A stretch of DNA of 64,000 nucleotides from UBA2357 sp041678045 (GTDB lineage: Bacteria > Pseudomonadota > Gammaproteobacteria > Burkholderiales > Rhodocyclaceae), in assembly GCA_041678045.1 (NCBI GenBank), contig JBAYOV010000014.1, positions 7,494 to 71,493 on the forward strand, written 5' to 3'. Positions within the stretch are counted from its first letter, which is position 1; each line of letters starts with the position of its first letter. The notes under the pieces are model-generated. The model had not been told where the DNA came from. It did no database searches and saw nothing but the letters and a program-made list of their open reading frames with translations. Shown piece after piece: positions 25,239 to 34,202 of this stretch. Both the position numbers and the translations under genes were made by a program.

Positions 25239-25676
25239 TCAGGCGGCCTGCAGGCTGTCGAGCCGGGTGCGAAATGCGTCGGGCACTGGCCGGACCTTGC
25301 GTGCCTCGTAGTCGAAGAACACCAGCCCGGTCTTCACGCGGGCGACTTCGCGGCCGCTGTCGCGTTCGCTCACGGCATACACCAGGTCGCAGCCGTATTT
25401 GTTGAAGTCCTGCGCGGCGAGGCGAAACACCAGGGTTTCACCATGGAAGGCTTCGGACAGGTAGCGCACTGCGGCATCGGTGATGACGATGCCCACGCCT
25501 TCCACACTGGTCTGGGTATAGCCGAGATGGCTGAAGAAGCGTTGCCGCGCTTCGGACACCAGCGTCATGAGCTGGGCGTTGTCCAGATGAGCAGCTTCAT
25601 TGATGTGACTTTGGTAGATGCACAGTTCGGTGCTGAAGCAGAAGTGCTCCGGCAAGGCGATGTCGACGCGTGCCAT
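25239..25676 (-). CDS. Acyl-CoA thioesterase-like hotdog protein
   Basis: A 145-residue single hotdog-fold protein of the 4-hydroxybenzoyl-CoA thioesterase superfamily. Start at ATG 25676 (MARVDIALPEHFCFSTEL). The segment INEAAHLDNAQLMTLVSEAR matches the conserved helix where the catalytic acid normally sits, and IVITDAAVRYLSEAFHGETL is the following strand pair. Substrate is unknown; it may hydrolyse thioesters of medium or aromatic acids. Monocistronic as far as seen, 59 bp before the next gene on the same strand. Confidence 0.75.
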   Translation of the reverse strand: MARVDIALPEHFCFSTELCIYQSHINEAAHLDNAQLMTLVSEARQRFFSHLGYTQTSVEGVGIVITDAAVRYLSEAFHGETLVFRLAAQDFNKYGCDLVYAVSERDSGREVARVKTGLVFFDYEARKVRPVPDAFRTRLDSLQAA

Positions 25677-25735
25677 GGCTGTGGATGAGTCCCGGGGTGT
25701 GGAATGTAGCGGATGATGCTGGCGTGAGGTGCGAC

Positions 25736-26251
25736 TCAGATGACCTTGAGCAGGTCTTCGCGCAGTTCTTCGCTGCGGCGCTTGCCCTCGCGCGAATCGA
25801 CGATGGCGCGATACCACAGGTCGAAATGCGCGCGCAGTGCTTCGGCGTCGGCCGCCTGAAAGATGTCGCTCTGCAGACTCACATGGGAAAAACCACCGCA
25901 GAAGGTCTTGATCGTGTTGATCATGAAGTGCTTGGCCATGTCGAGTTGCTTGGCAGTGACTTCGCTGGCGGGTCGGAAGGCCGTGATCGAGGGCAGGGGG
26001 GTTTCGCCAATCTGGTCGATGCCGCCACTGTCGTTCTTGAAGCCGATCAGTTCGATGTAGCCTTCTTCCTCGAGCATGCCCAGGGAATGGGAGAGGTCGT
26101 CGGCCGCGACCAGATCGCGCAGGTCCGAGACCGTGTGCTTGCCGTCCACAAAAATCAGGAGCCGGCGTTGGCGTGGCGTGAGTTTGCCCGAGCGGGTCGT
26201 TACTTCTTCGCGTCCGAGTTCCGTCTTGGCGAAAACTGCCGTTGTTGTCAT
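25736..26251 (-). CDS. Hypothetical conserved protein
   Basis: A 171-residue cytoplasmic protein with no signal or membrane segment. The N-terminal half looks like a winged-helix-type fold (KLTPRQRRLLIFVDGKHTVS then LLEEEGYIELIG), and the C-terminal half is helical (EALRAHFDLWYRAIVDSREG). This pattern is seen in several unnamed betaproteobacterial proteins and could be a DNA-binding or c-di-GMP-related regulator, but no catalytic motif is visible. It is divergent from the TonB receptor gene. Confidence 0.65.
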   Translation of the reverse strand: MTTTAVFAKTELGREEVTTRSGKLTPRQRRLLIFVDGKHTVSDLRDLVAADDLSHSLGMLEEEGYIELIGFKNDSGGIDQIGETPLPSITAFRPASEVTAKQLDMAKHFMINTIKTFCGGFSHVSLQSDIFQAADAEALRAHFDLWYRAIVDSREGKRRSEELREDLLKVI

Positions 26252-26628
26252 CTTCTCCTCCAGGGTTGGCTGCTGGGTGGCGAATTTGGGTACGCCTGCG
26301 CGTGGTGTGCGTCTTTTGCCTACAGGGGCACAATCTTACTGCGGCTGTGGCAGATTGTGTTGTGTGGCTTTGCACGAATAGGCTGATTTTTACCGGTTTT
26401 TTGCTTTTCCGGACAGTGCGCCGGGGGGCTGAAACGGACAGGGGCAGGAGGCTGCAGTCGGGACGTTTCGGGGGCTTCGCCGCGATTTATGACTTTCCGG
26501 ATAGAGCGAATGTCATCTTGCGTGGCTGGAGGTCCTGTATTGTCAAGCGTTTGCAGGATGTCCGATGCGTGTTGACGAAACCCTTCCAGAGTTGGATCAT
26601 CGGCCGAACACACGACTGCGCTCAGCCC
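26252..26628. other. 377-bp intergenic region upstream of TonB receptor
   Basis: No gene is supported here. It holds a perfect 7-bp inverted repeat ACAATCT (26330-26336) and AGATTGT (26352-26358) that could be an operator or hairpin between the divergent genes, followed by a T-rich stretch (26388-26410). No riboswitch consensus such as cobalamin or TPP was recognised by eye. Confidence 0.4.
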
Positions 26629-28773
26629 ATGACCCATCATCGCAATTCAGCCTGCAACCCGGCCTGCAGCCAGCACCTGGCCAGCCTCGGGCATGTTCCC
26701 CCTGTGGGACTTTCAGTCACATTTCGCTCTGCGGAAAGGCGTTTCGGGTTGTGCGGCCTGATGCTGGCTTTGATGCTGCCGGTTGCGTACAGGGCGCAGG
26801 CAGCCGACCCTTTTTTCGATGAAGTGCCGCTGGTGCTGACGGCCTCGCGTCTGGAGCAGTCCGCGCTTGATGCGCCTGCAGCGGTGACGGTGATCGATCG
26901 CGAGATGATCGAGGCTTCCGGTTTCACCGAGCTGCATGACCTGCTGCGCCTGGTGCCGGGCTTTTTGGTGGCGAACTGGCCGGACGGTTCGCCGACCGTT
27001 GCGAACCATGGTCTGGGCGATGCGCATGACCGGCGGATCAAGGTGATGATTGACGGACGCACCGTCAATAGCGTGCTATGGGGCGACACCCGCTGGCAGG
27101 ATTTGCCGATCCGGGTGGATGACCTGGACCGGGTGGAAGTGGTGCGTGGCCCCAACGGTGCAGCGTACGGGGTCAACGCCTTTCAGGGGGTGATCAACCT
27201 GATCACCCGCCCACCCGCCACGGAAGACGGGGTGACCCTGATCGGTCGGGTCGGGCGGAACGGGTTTTTCGATACCGGTGTGCGCATCAACAACCCGGTA
27301 GGTACGGCGGTGGACTGGCGCCTCACGGCCTCGCGCCGCGCCGCACTGAATTTCGAGTCGCATTTCGAGCCGGGCATGGGGTATCACAGCCGGGAGCATA
27401 TTGCGCGCAATGTGGTGAATTTCAACGCCTCCACCTGGCTGGGGCCGCAGGACGAATTGCGCCTGCAGTTGGGGGCGAGCGATGGGGTGAATCGGCGCGG
27501 CACACCGGGCAAGGAGAGTTTTCCACCCCACAGCGAGTCTGACCGTTCCCTGTACCTGCACATGGGGTGGGTGAGGGCGCTGGATGTGGAAAGCGAATTT
27601 TCCATGCAGTACTACCATCAGCAGGAGCGTGTGCGCGCGGGCTTTCCCGTGCCGATGGTCGATGCTGCCACGGGCACGCGCCTGATGGTGCCCACCGATA
27701 CCGATCGGGATGCGCGCCGCGACGATCTCGAGGTGCAGTTCAGCGACCGCCTGTCCGACAACCTGCGCATGATGATCGGTGCCGGGGTTCGCCAGGAGTC
27801 GGTGGAGTCGCTGCGTTACTTCAACCGCACCGATCCGGTACGCGCCACGCACTGGCAGATGTTCGGCAGCCTCACCTGGAATCCCATCGAACGCCTGTCC
27901 ATCGATGCCGGGGGCACCTGGGAGAAGCACCAGTACAGCGGCACGCTGTTTTCCCCGCGTCTGGCGGCGCTGTATGCGATCAGCCCCGATCAATCCTTGC
28001 GTGCGGCGGTAGGAACGTCGTACCGGGCGCCGTCCATGATGGAGTCCGAATCGTTCGAGGTGATCCGCATGGACGGCATGGTGAAGTCCATCATGTATCG
28101 CGCAATGAATCCGGTGGAGCCCGAACGGGTGCGCTATGTGGATCTGGGCTATGTGGCCCATGCCCGCGAGTTCGGGGTGCGCTTCGATGCACGCGTTTTC
28201 CGCGAGTCCTACAGCCGTTATCTGGACGACAGCAGCTGCATCAACCCGCCCAATCTGGGCACCTTCCCCACGCATGCGGTGTGCACCGGGGTGCCGGACA
28301 ATTTCGTGCCGTTCCGCCCCGAACAGAAATCCTTCATTTTCTCGAATCTCGATGCCTTCGTGATGAACGGTGCGGAATTCAGCATCGACTGGCGACATCG
28401 GGGTTGGGGCCGGGTGATTCTGTCTCAGGCCTTCATCGACATCGATCCGCGTGGCCGGGTGTTCGACGGCGACATCCAGAAGAGCGCACCCAGTGCGATG
28501 ACCTCCCTGCTGTTGATCAAGAACCTGCCCAACCGCTGGCGTGCCAGCCTCGGGTATTACCACAACCAGGAAATGTACTGGCTCAACGGCGGAGACCGGG
28601 TGCCTGCGCGCGACCGTTTCGATGTGCGGATTTCCCGGGGGTTCGGCCACAAGTCGCAGGAGAATGAAATCGCCCTGCAAGTTCACAGCATGGGGGGACG
28701 CTACCCCGAGTTTCATGCCGGCAAGTTCCGTGCAGAACCTCAGGCCTTCGTGAGCCTGCGCTACACCTTCTGA
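26629..28773 (+). CDS. TonB-dependent outer-membrane receptor
   Basis: Siderophore, heme or cofactor-type receptor. From ATG 26629 it has 714 residues: an unusually long leader, a signal peptide near residues 45-62 (LMLALMLPVAYRAQA), the plug domain with VVRGPNGAAYGVNAFQGVIN, then a 22-strand barrel ending in FVSLRYTF. The substrate cannot be told from sequence. Length and the PNGAAYGVNAFQGVIN plug motif are similar to receptors encoded near c-di-GMP or sensory proteins in Rhodocyclaceae. Alternative later starts (for example a GTG around 26704) would shorten the leader. A GC-rich hairpin follows the stop. Confidence 0.85.
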   Translation: MTHHRNSACNPACSQHLASLGHVPPVGLSVTFRSAERRFGLCGLMLALMLPVAYRAQAADPFFDEVPLVLTASRLEQSALDAPAAVTVIDREMIEASGFTELHDLLRLVPGFLVANWPDGSPTVANHGLGDAHDRRIKVMIDGRTVNSVLWGDTRWQDLPIRVDDLDRVEVVRGPNGAAYGVNAFQGVINLITRPPATEDGVTLIGRVGRNGFFDTGVRINNPVGTAVDWRLTASRRAALNFESHFEPGMGYHSREHIARNVVNFNASTWLGPQDELRLQLGASDGVNRRGTPGKESFPPHSESDRSLYLHMGWVRALDVESEFSMQYYHQQERVRAGFPVPMVDAATGTRLMVPTDTDRDARRDDLEVQFSDRLSDNLRMMIGAGVRQESVESLRYFNRTDPVRATHWQMFGSLTWNPIERLSIDAGGTWEKHQYSGTLFSPRLAALYAISPDQSLRAAVGTSYRAPSMMESESFEVIRMDGMVKSIMYRAMNPVEPERVRYVDLGYVAHAREFGVRFDARVFRESYSRYLDDSSCINPPNLGTFPTHAVCTGVPDNFVPFRPEQKSFIFSNLDAFVMNGAEFSIDWRHRGWGRVILSQAFIDIDPRGRVFDGDIQKSAPSAMTSLLLIKNLPNRWRASLGYYHNQEMYWLNGGDRVPARDRFDVRISRGFGHKSQENEIALQVHSMGGRYPEFHAGKFRAEPQAFVSLRYTF

Positions 28774-28782
28774 TGACGCAGC

Positions 28783-28809
28783 GGGGGTGCGGAGGAGCAC
28801 TCCGCCCCC
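28783..28809 (+). terminator. GC-rich hairpin after TonB receptor gene
   Basis: Inverted repeat GGGGGTGCGGAG against CTCCGCCCCC with one bulged T, 10 bp after the TonB receptor stop. The stem is strong but no T-run follows, so intrinsic termination is uncertain. Confidence 0.35.
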
Positions 28810-28875
28810 TGCCAGCCTCGGGCCACCTGCCATTCCGGCCACCCTGTGTTGCGCCCTTCCAGCCGAGTGCCTTGC

Positions 28876-29826
28876 ATGTCCGACTTTCTCGCTGTCCTGG
28901 CGTTCTCGTTTTCGATTACCGGGCCAATCTTCGTGATTCTGGCGCTTGGCCTGCTGCTCAGGCGTGCCGGCATGATCACCGATGCCTTCGTCGATGCCGG
29001 CTCGCGTCTGGTGTTCAACCTGTCCCTGCCGGTGCTGCTGTTCCTGAGCATTGCCGGCACCCGCATGGACGATGCCCGCAGCCTGTCGCTGATTGCGTTC
29101 GGTGCGCTCGCCACGGTGCTGGCCTTCGTGCTGCTGGAGTGGCTGGCGTCCCGGGTCATCGAGCCGGCGCGCGACCGTGGCGTGTTCGTACAGGGCAGCT
29201 TTCGTTCCAACATGGGCATCATCGGCCTGGCCTACTGCGTGAATGCCTATGGGGAGGCCGGGTTGCTGACGGCATCGCTGTATCTGGGCCTGATCACCAT
29301 CCTGTTCAACGTACTCTCGGTGATCACCCTGAATCGCTCCCTGCACCGCAGCAGTGGCGGGGTGCGGATGCTGCGCGGAATTGCCACCAATCCGTTGATC
29401 ATCGCCATCGTGCTGGCCTTGCTGGTGTCGTGGGCCGGACTGCGCCTGCCATCGGTGCTGGCCCAGTCCGGGCAGTACCTGGCCGACCTGACCCTGCCGT
29501 TGGCCCTGTTGTGTACCGGCGCGACCCTGAACTTCGGTTCGCTTCGCTCCGAGTTGCGCAGCACCTTGCTGGCCACCGCAATGAAGTTGGTGGTCATTCC
29601 GCTGACCTTCACCGCAGCAGGCATCGCAGCCGGTTTCCGTGGGGTTGAGCTGGGTGTGTTGCTACTCATGTCTTCGGCGCCCACGGCTGCGGCCAGTTAT
29701 GTGATGGTACGGGCGATGGGCGGCAATGCGACGCTGGCCGCCAACATCATTGCCCTGAGTACCCTGGGCTCCCTGCTGTGCACCAGCGCTGGAGTGGTGG
29801 TGCTCAGCAGGCTGGGGTTGATGTGA
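28876..29826 (+). CDS. AEC-family permease (auxin efflux carrier type)
   Basis: Inner-membrane secondary transporter with about ten hydrophobic helices over 316 residues. Start at ATG 28876 (MSDFLAVLAFSFSITGPIFV). Typical AEC features are the inverted-repeat topology and the SFRSNMGIIGLAYC segment. Family members export or import carboxylates such as malate and malonate; no substrate can be assigned. It stands between the TonB receptor gene and the sensor kinase gene, on the same strand but with more than 100 bp on each side. Confidence 0.82.
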   Translation: MSDFLAVLAFSFSITGPIFVILALGLLLRRAGMITDAFVDAGSRLVFNLSLPVLLFLSIAGTRMDDARSLSLIAFGALATVLAFVLLEWLASRVIEPARDRGVFVQGSFRSNMGIIGLAYCVNAYGEAGLLTASLYLGLITILFNVLSVITLNRSLHRSSGGVRMLRGIATNPLIIAIVLALLVSWAGLRLPSVLAQSGQYLADLTLPLALLCTGATLNFGSLRSELRSTLLATAMKLVVIPLTFTAAGIAAGFRGVELGVLLLMSSAPTAAASYVMVRAMGGNATLAANIIALSTLGSLLCTSAGVVVLSRLGLM

Positions 29827-29961
29827 GTCCGTTCATCAGCCCGGACGGTGCCTTGCGGCAGAACGCTGCAGGCAGTGTCCGCTGGATCGATTACATTTGC
29901 AGACGCGTCCGAACCGCAAGCGCCGTGCTTGTCCCCTTCATCCGCTCCTCCTGAACGCACC

Positions 29962-32175
29962 ATGACGCCTACCCGCCGCTTCCTGCTGGTTCGTGCCCTG
30001 AAGGCCACCGGCGCCTATGCGCTGTTCGGTGTGTTGTGGATCATTGCATCGGATCGCCTGCTGTTGGCGCTGGTGCGGGGAGATCTGGAGCAGTTTTCAC
30101 GGGTGCAGACCTTCAAGGGTCTGATCTTCGTCATTCTTACCACCCTACTGATCTTCCTGCTCACTTGGCTCGCCCTGCACCAGTTGCACCGTGCGGCCGA
30201 GCGTTTGCGGCGCAGCGAGGAAAACCTGCGCCGTGCCCAGACGATTGGCCAGATCGGCAGCTGGTATACCAACGACAGCCTGAATGCCGGAGTGCCCGAC
30301 TGGCAGCATTCCGGCCGTGTGGTGATGGAGTGGTCCGACCATGCGCACGAACTGCTGGGCATCCCGCGTGGCCGGGCGATAGACCGTGACCTGTTCATGG
30401 CCTGCGTACATCCCGACGATCGCGACAGGGTGGCCGGTGCCATCGAAGAGGCGATGCGCACCGGCAGTCATGACATCGAATATCGCATCGTGCGTTCGGG
30501 CGGTGAGGTGCGCTGGCTGCGCGGACGTACCGAATTCCGCTTCGATGAGGAGGGCACTACCACCGAGGCCATCGGTACCGTGCAGGACATCACCGAACGT
30601 CGCCTGCTGGAGCAGGCACGCCAGCAGCTCATGGAGCGTCAGCACATGCTGGCCAACGCCTCTCCGGCGCTGTTGTGGACGGCCGATGCGACAGGCCGGC
30701 TGGATTGGGTGAATGAGCGTTCGCTGACCTTTACCGGTCGCCCCCTCCAGGATGAGCTGAACTGGGGTTGGGTGGAGCTGGTGCATCCTGATGACCGGGA
30801 GGGCTACCTGAGCATCTTCCGCCAGGCGGTGGCCAATTGTCTGCCTTTTTCCACCGAGTTCCGCATGCTCCGCCACGACGGTGAATACCGCTGGCTGATG
30901 GCACAGGGCATGCCCAGACTGGACCCGGCATCCCCCGGGCGGTGTGTGGGTTTCATTGGCTCGGGGCTGGATGTGACCCGCGAGCATGAGGCACTGGAGG
31001 CCTTGTGGGCCTCGGAAGAGCGCCTGCGCCTGGCGCTGAAGGCGGGGGGGCAGGGCATCTTCGACATTGACTTTGCTTCCGGGCGGGTGCTGGTGAGTGC
31101 AGAATATGCGCACATGCTCGGTCATGACGAGGGGGATTTTTCCGAAACGCTCGATACCCTGCGCAAGCGCATCCATCCGGACGACCTGAATGACTATGAG
31201 CAGCGACTCTCCGATTGTCTGGCGGACAATCGCCACGACTTTCGCGCGGAGTTCAGGCAGCGGGCGGCCAGCGGCGACTGGAAATGGATGCTGGCCATGG
31301 GGGCGGTGATCGAGCGCGGCCAGAATGGCCTGCCGCTGCGCATGATCGGCACACAAACCGATATTGACCGCATCAAGCGGGCCGAGGCGCTGCTGAGCAG
31401 CCTGAATCAGGTGCTGGAGCAAAGGGTTGCCGAGCGTACCGCGCAGCTCGAAGCGGCCAACAAGGAGCTGGAGTCGTTCTCATATGCGGTGTCCCATGAC
31501 CTGAAGGCACCGCTGCGCGGCATTTCCGGTTACAGCGAACTGTTGCTCGAAGACTACGGTTCAAAGCTCGACACGCAAGGATGCGATTTTCTGCACAAGA
31601 TTCGCCGGGGGGTGGAGCAGATGCACGCGCTGATCGAGGACATGCTTGCCTATTCACGCATCGACCGAACGGTCCCCGACGTATCCTGTTTTGCACTGGA
31701 TGAACTGCTGGCGGCGGTGATGGAGCAGTATGCCGGCACCGTGGAGGCGGGGCAGATCACCTTGACCTGCCATTGCGAACCCCTGGAAGTGTGTGCCGAC
31801 CGGGAGGGGCTGGCAGTGATTCTGCGCAATCTGCTGGACAATGCGCTGAAGTTCAGCCGCGATGTGCCCCGGCCCCATGTGGAGGTTGGCGCGCGGCGGG
31901 AGGGTGAGCGTTGTGTGCTGCATGTGCGCGATAACGGCATCGGCTTTGACATGCAGCACCATGAGCGCATTTTCGAAGTGTTCCAGCGTCTGCATCGCGA
32001 TGAACGGCACATGGGCACCGGGGTCGGTCTGGCGCTCGTCAGGCGGGCGGCTGCCCGCATGGGCGGACGGGTCTGGGCCGAGAGCCAGCCCGGCCAGGGG
32101 GCCTGTTTCTTTGTGGACATTCCATGTGCGCCCGCGCCGGCGGAAGATGCCGGGCCGGGGGGCGGCACGGTTTGA
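29962..32175 (+). CDS. Multi-PAS sensor histidine kinase
   Basis: A 737-residue membrane-bound kinase. Two hydrophobic segments (about residues 12-34 and 53-70, LIFVILTTLLIFLLTWLALH) anchor it with a short periplasmic loop. Three PAS/PAC units follow (PAC motifs end DITERRLLEQAR, LDVTREHEALEAL and TDIDRIKRAEAL), then a coiled coil, the H-box FSYAVSHDLKAPLRGISGY and the ATPase domain with N-box ILRNLLDNALKF and GTGVGLALV. No receiver domain is fused and no response regulator is next to it. Resembles phytochrome-type or blue-light-type HWE-free kinases. Signal unknown. Start chosen at ATG 29962; upstream frame to 29848 is leader. Confidence 0.87.
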   Translation: MTPTRRFLLVRALKATGAYALFGVLWIIASDRLLLALVRGDLEQFSRVQTFKGLIFVILTTLLIFLLTWLALHQLHRAAERLRRSEENLRRAQTIGQIGSWYTNDSLNAGVPDWQHSGRVVMEWSDHAHELLGIPRGRAIDRDLFMACVHPDDRDRVAGAIEEAMRTGSHDIEYRIVRSGGEVRWLRGRTEFRFDEEGTTTEAIGTVQDITERRLLEQARQQLMERQHMLANASPALLWTADATGRLDWVNERSLTFTGRPLQDELNWGWVELVHPDDREGYLSIFRQAVANCLPFSTEFRMLRHDGEYRWLMAQGMPRLDPASPGRCVGFIGSGLDVTREHEALEALWASEERLRLALKAGGQGIFDIDFASGRVLVSAEYAHMLGHDEGDFSETLDTLRKRIHPDDLNDYEQRLSDCLADNRHDFRAEFRQRAASGDWKWMLAMGAVIERGQNGLPLRMIGTQTDIDRIKRAEALLSSLNQVLEQRVAERTAQLEAANKELESFSYAVSHDLKAPLRGISGYSELLLEDYGSKLDTQGCDFLHKIRRGVEQMHALIEDMLAYSRIDRTVPDVSCFALDELLAAVMEQYAGTVEAGQITLTCHCEPLEVCADREGLAVILRNLLDNALKFSRDVPRPHVEVGARREGERCVLHVRDNGIGFDMQHHERIFEVFQRLHRDERHMGTGVGLALVRRAAARMGGRVWAESQPGQGACFFVDIPCAPAPAEDAGPGGGTV

Positions 32176-32409
32176 ATGCCCCCGTGGCCGTTGCGGACAT
32201 GACGCAGACAGGATGACGTTTTGCCGATCATATTTTCCGATGGTTGGACTTGCAGTGCCTCTGCTGGGTAACATGCATGCCAGTGCAAGTTTCGGAACCT
32301 CGCCTGCAGCATATGCCGAGGTGACTGGAATGCATCTTGTCAGGGCGCCGCAGTGCGTCGATCAACCGCAGCGAAGGCAAATACAAGGGCACATAACAGG
32401 AGAATTGCA

Positions 32410-33414
32410 ATGATTGGAGGAGGGGTGAGCATTCAGGCTGGGGCACACCTGAGCGTGAATCATCTGGTGGTGCCCCGGCTGTCGCGGCTATTGTCAGCGG
32501 CCGATGCGCTCGGGCTGACGGTGCATAAGCGCAAGGGACAGGTGACCTTCATTGACGGAGGCATTGAGGCGCGCGGCAGTGCGGCCGCCGGGGCCAGAAT
32601 CGCCGAAGTCTGCATGGCCGGGCTGGGCGCGGTGCAACCCGGCGGGCAGCTCGATCCGGGCTGGCCGAGCTGGACCGAAGTGCGCAGCGTGCAACCGGTG
32701 ATTGCCTGTCTGGCCAGCCAGCATGCCGGCTGGCGCCTGGAGGTGGCCGATGCGGGCGATGGCCTGGGGCCGTTTCGTGCGCTGGCCTCGGGGCCGGCCC
32801 GTTCGCTGGCCTGCACCGAGCGGGTGTTTGCGGATCTGGGCTACAGCGATGAGGCGCTGGAAGGCGTGTTGTTGCTGGAAACCGATCGGCGGCCACCGGA
32901 CAGCGTGGTCGAGCGCATCCTCTCCGATTGCGGACTGGACCCCGAGGGGCTGACGCTGATCCTGGCACCGATCAACAGCATGACCGGCATGACGCAACGC
33001 GTGGCGCGGGTGATGGAGATCGCGATTTACCGGGCCTACCGGCTGGGCTTCCCGATGGATCAGATCGTCGATGGACGCGCTTCCGTGCCGCAGGCGGTGC
33101 CGTCTCCGGACATGACGGTGTCCACCGGGCGTGCGCACGACGCGGTGATCTACGGCGGGCGGGTGCATTTGCGGGTGAAGTGCGAGGACGAGCAGGCCCG
33201 CGAACTGGCGATGAAGCTGCCGTCGCTCAATTCGTCCGAGTTCGGTCAAGCCTTCGAGGAGGTGTATCTGCGCCACGGGGGCGACACCAGCAAGGTCGAC
33301 CCGGCCCTCATCGCCCCGGCCGAAGTGTGGATCAGCAACCTGCTCAGTGGCCGCACCTGGCGGGCGGGCGGGCTTCGCATCGACCTGCTCAACGAGCGCT
33401 GGGTCGAGCGCTGA
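32410..33414 (+). CDS. mch: Methenyltetrahydromethanopterin cyclohydrolase
   Basis: Hydrolyses methenyl-H4MPT to formyl-H4MPT in the tetrahydromethanopterin-linked formaldehyde oxidation route of methylotrophs. 334 residues from ATG 32410 with AGGAGA eight bases upstream. Segments such as AHLSVNHLVVPRLSRLL, ILAPINSMTGMTQRVARVME and VYGG-type RAHDAVIYGGRVHL match Mch. A dihydroneopterin aldolase gene lies convergent just downstream. The other pathway genes (fae, mtdB, fhcABCD) are not visible in this window. Confidence 0.9.
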   Translation: MIGGGVSIQAGAHLSVNHLVVPRLSRLLSAADALGLTVHKRKGQVTFIDGGIEARGSAAAGARIAEVCMAGLGAVQPGGQLDPGWPSWTEVRSVQPVIACLASQHAGWRLEVADAGDGLGPFRALASGPARSLACTERVFADLGYSDEALEGVLLLETDRRPPDSVVERILSDCGLDPEGLTLILAPINSMTGMTQRVARVMEIAIYRAYRLGFPMDQIVDGRASVPQAVPSPDMTVSTGRAHDAVIYGGRVHLRVKCEDEQARELAMKLPSLNSSEFGQAFEEVYLRHGGDTSKVDPALIAPAEVWISNLLSGRTWRAGGLRIDLLNERWVER

Positions 33415-33499
33415 AGCGTTATTGCCCCGGCCCTGTCATTGTGACTGATCACCGTTTGCCCTGAATTCTTCGAAGCTGAGGGGTTCAGGGGGACGGTGT

Positions 33500-33997
33500 T
33501 CAGCTACCCGGTTCGTGCAGGCTGAGCACCGCTGCGGCGGGCTTGCCTTCGCTGCTGCGGCGCCAGCGCTCGATCATCACGCCGACGGCTTCCACATCCG
33601 CAAATTTGTGCGGCTTGGTGACCTTCACACGCGCCCAGTGCGCCCCGAAGCGTTCCAGCAGCAATGAGGCCACACCCTCGGCAAAGGCTTCGAGCAGCTT
33701 GTAATGGTGCTGCTCCAGCATGTCCTTGAGCGCGCTGCGCACCACGCTGTAGTCGATGGTGTCGCCGATGCGGTCCGTGTCGCAGGCCAGGCTGTGCGGC
33801 ACACCGGCGGCCAGGTCGATGCGCACGGGCTGGGTGCTGTGCAGCTCGTCATGGTGAATGCCGATGACAGTCTCGCCCACCAGCCCCTCGATGAAGATGA
33901 TGTCCAGCCCCTGGGCGGCCGCTTGCGGCCGGGCTGGCGGGCTCATGTCGAGGTTCAGGAACTCGGTCGGGTGACGGTTGCCGTGCATGGAAATCAA
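33500..33997 (-). CDS. folB: Dihydroneopterin aldolase-like protein
   Basis: Cytosolic FolB-family protein that cleaves or epimerises dihydroneopterin in pterin synthesis. 165 residues (possible inner starts at M4 or M18, MSPPARPQ). Core motifs: IIFIEGLVGETVIGIHHDEL, DTIDYSVVRSALKDMLEQHH and VKVTKPHKFADVEAVGV. The conserved active-site Glu and Lys positions appear present. Located convergent with mch; in methylotrophs a second folB-type gene serves methanopterin synthesis, so this copy may work with mch rather than folate. That link is an inference from proximity. Confidence 0.85.
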   Translation of the reverse strand: MISMHGNRHPTEFLNLDMSPPARPQAAAQGLDIIFIEGLVGETVIGIHHDELHSTQPVRIDLAAGVPHSLACDTDRIGDTIDYSVVRSALKDMLEQHHYKLLEAFAEGVASLLLERFGAHWARVKVTKPHKFADVEAVGVMIERWRRSSEGKPAAAVLSLHEPGS

Positions 33998-34202
33998 GAT
34001 CGGGGGCTCCGGTGGGTGAGTGTGCCAAAGTCCCGCATTGTGCCCCGAACCGTTGTCGAAGAGGAAAAAAACCGCCCTGAGTGGCGCGTTGCCTGCGGCA
34101 ATCCGTCGCGCCGCCTGCGCAAGCCTTGACCTGTGTCAACCGTGTATTGCTGACCGCGCGGTAAATTCCGCGTTTTCGCATATTCATATACAAGGAGACG
34201 CA

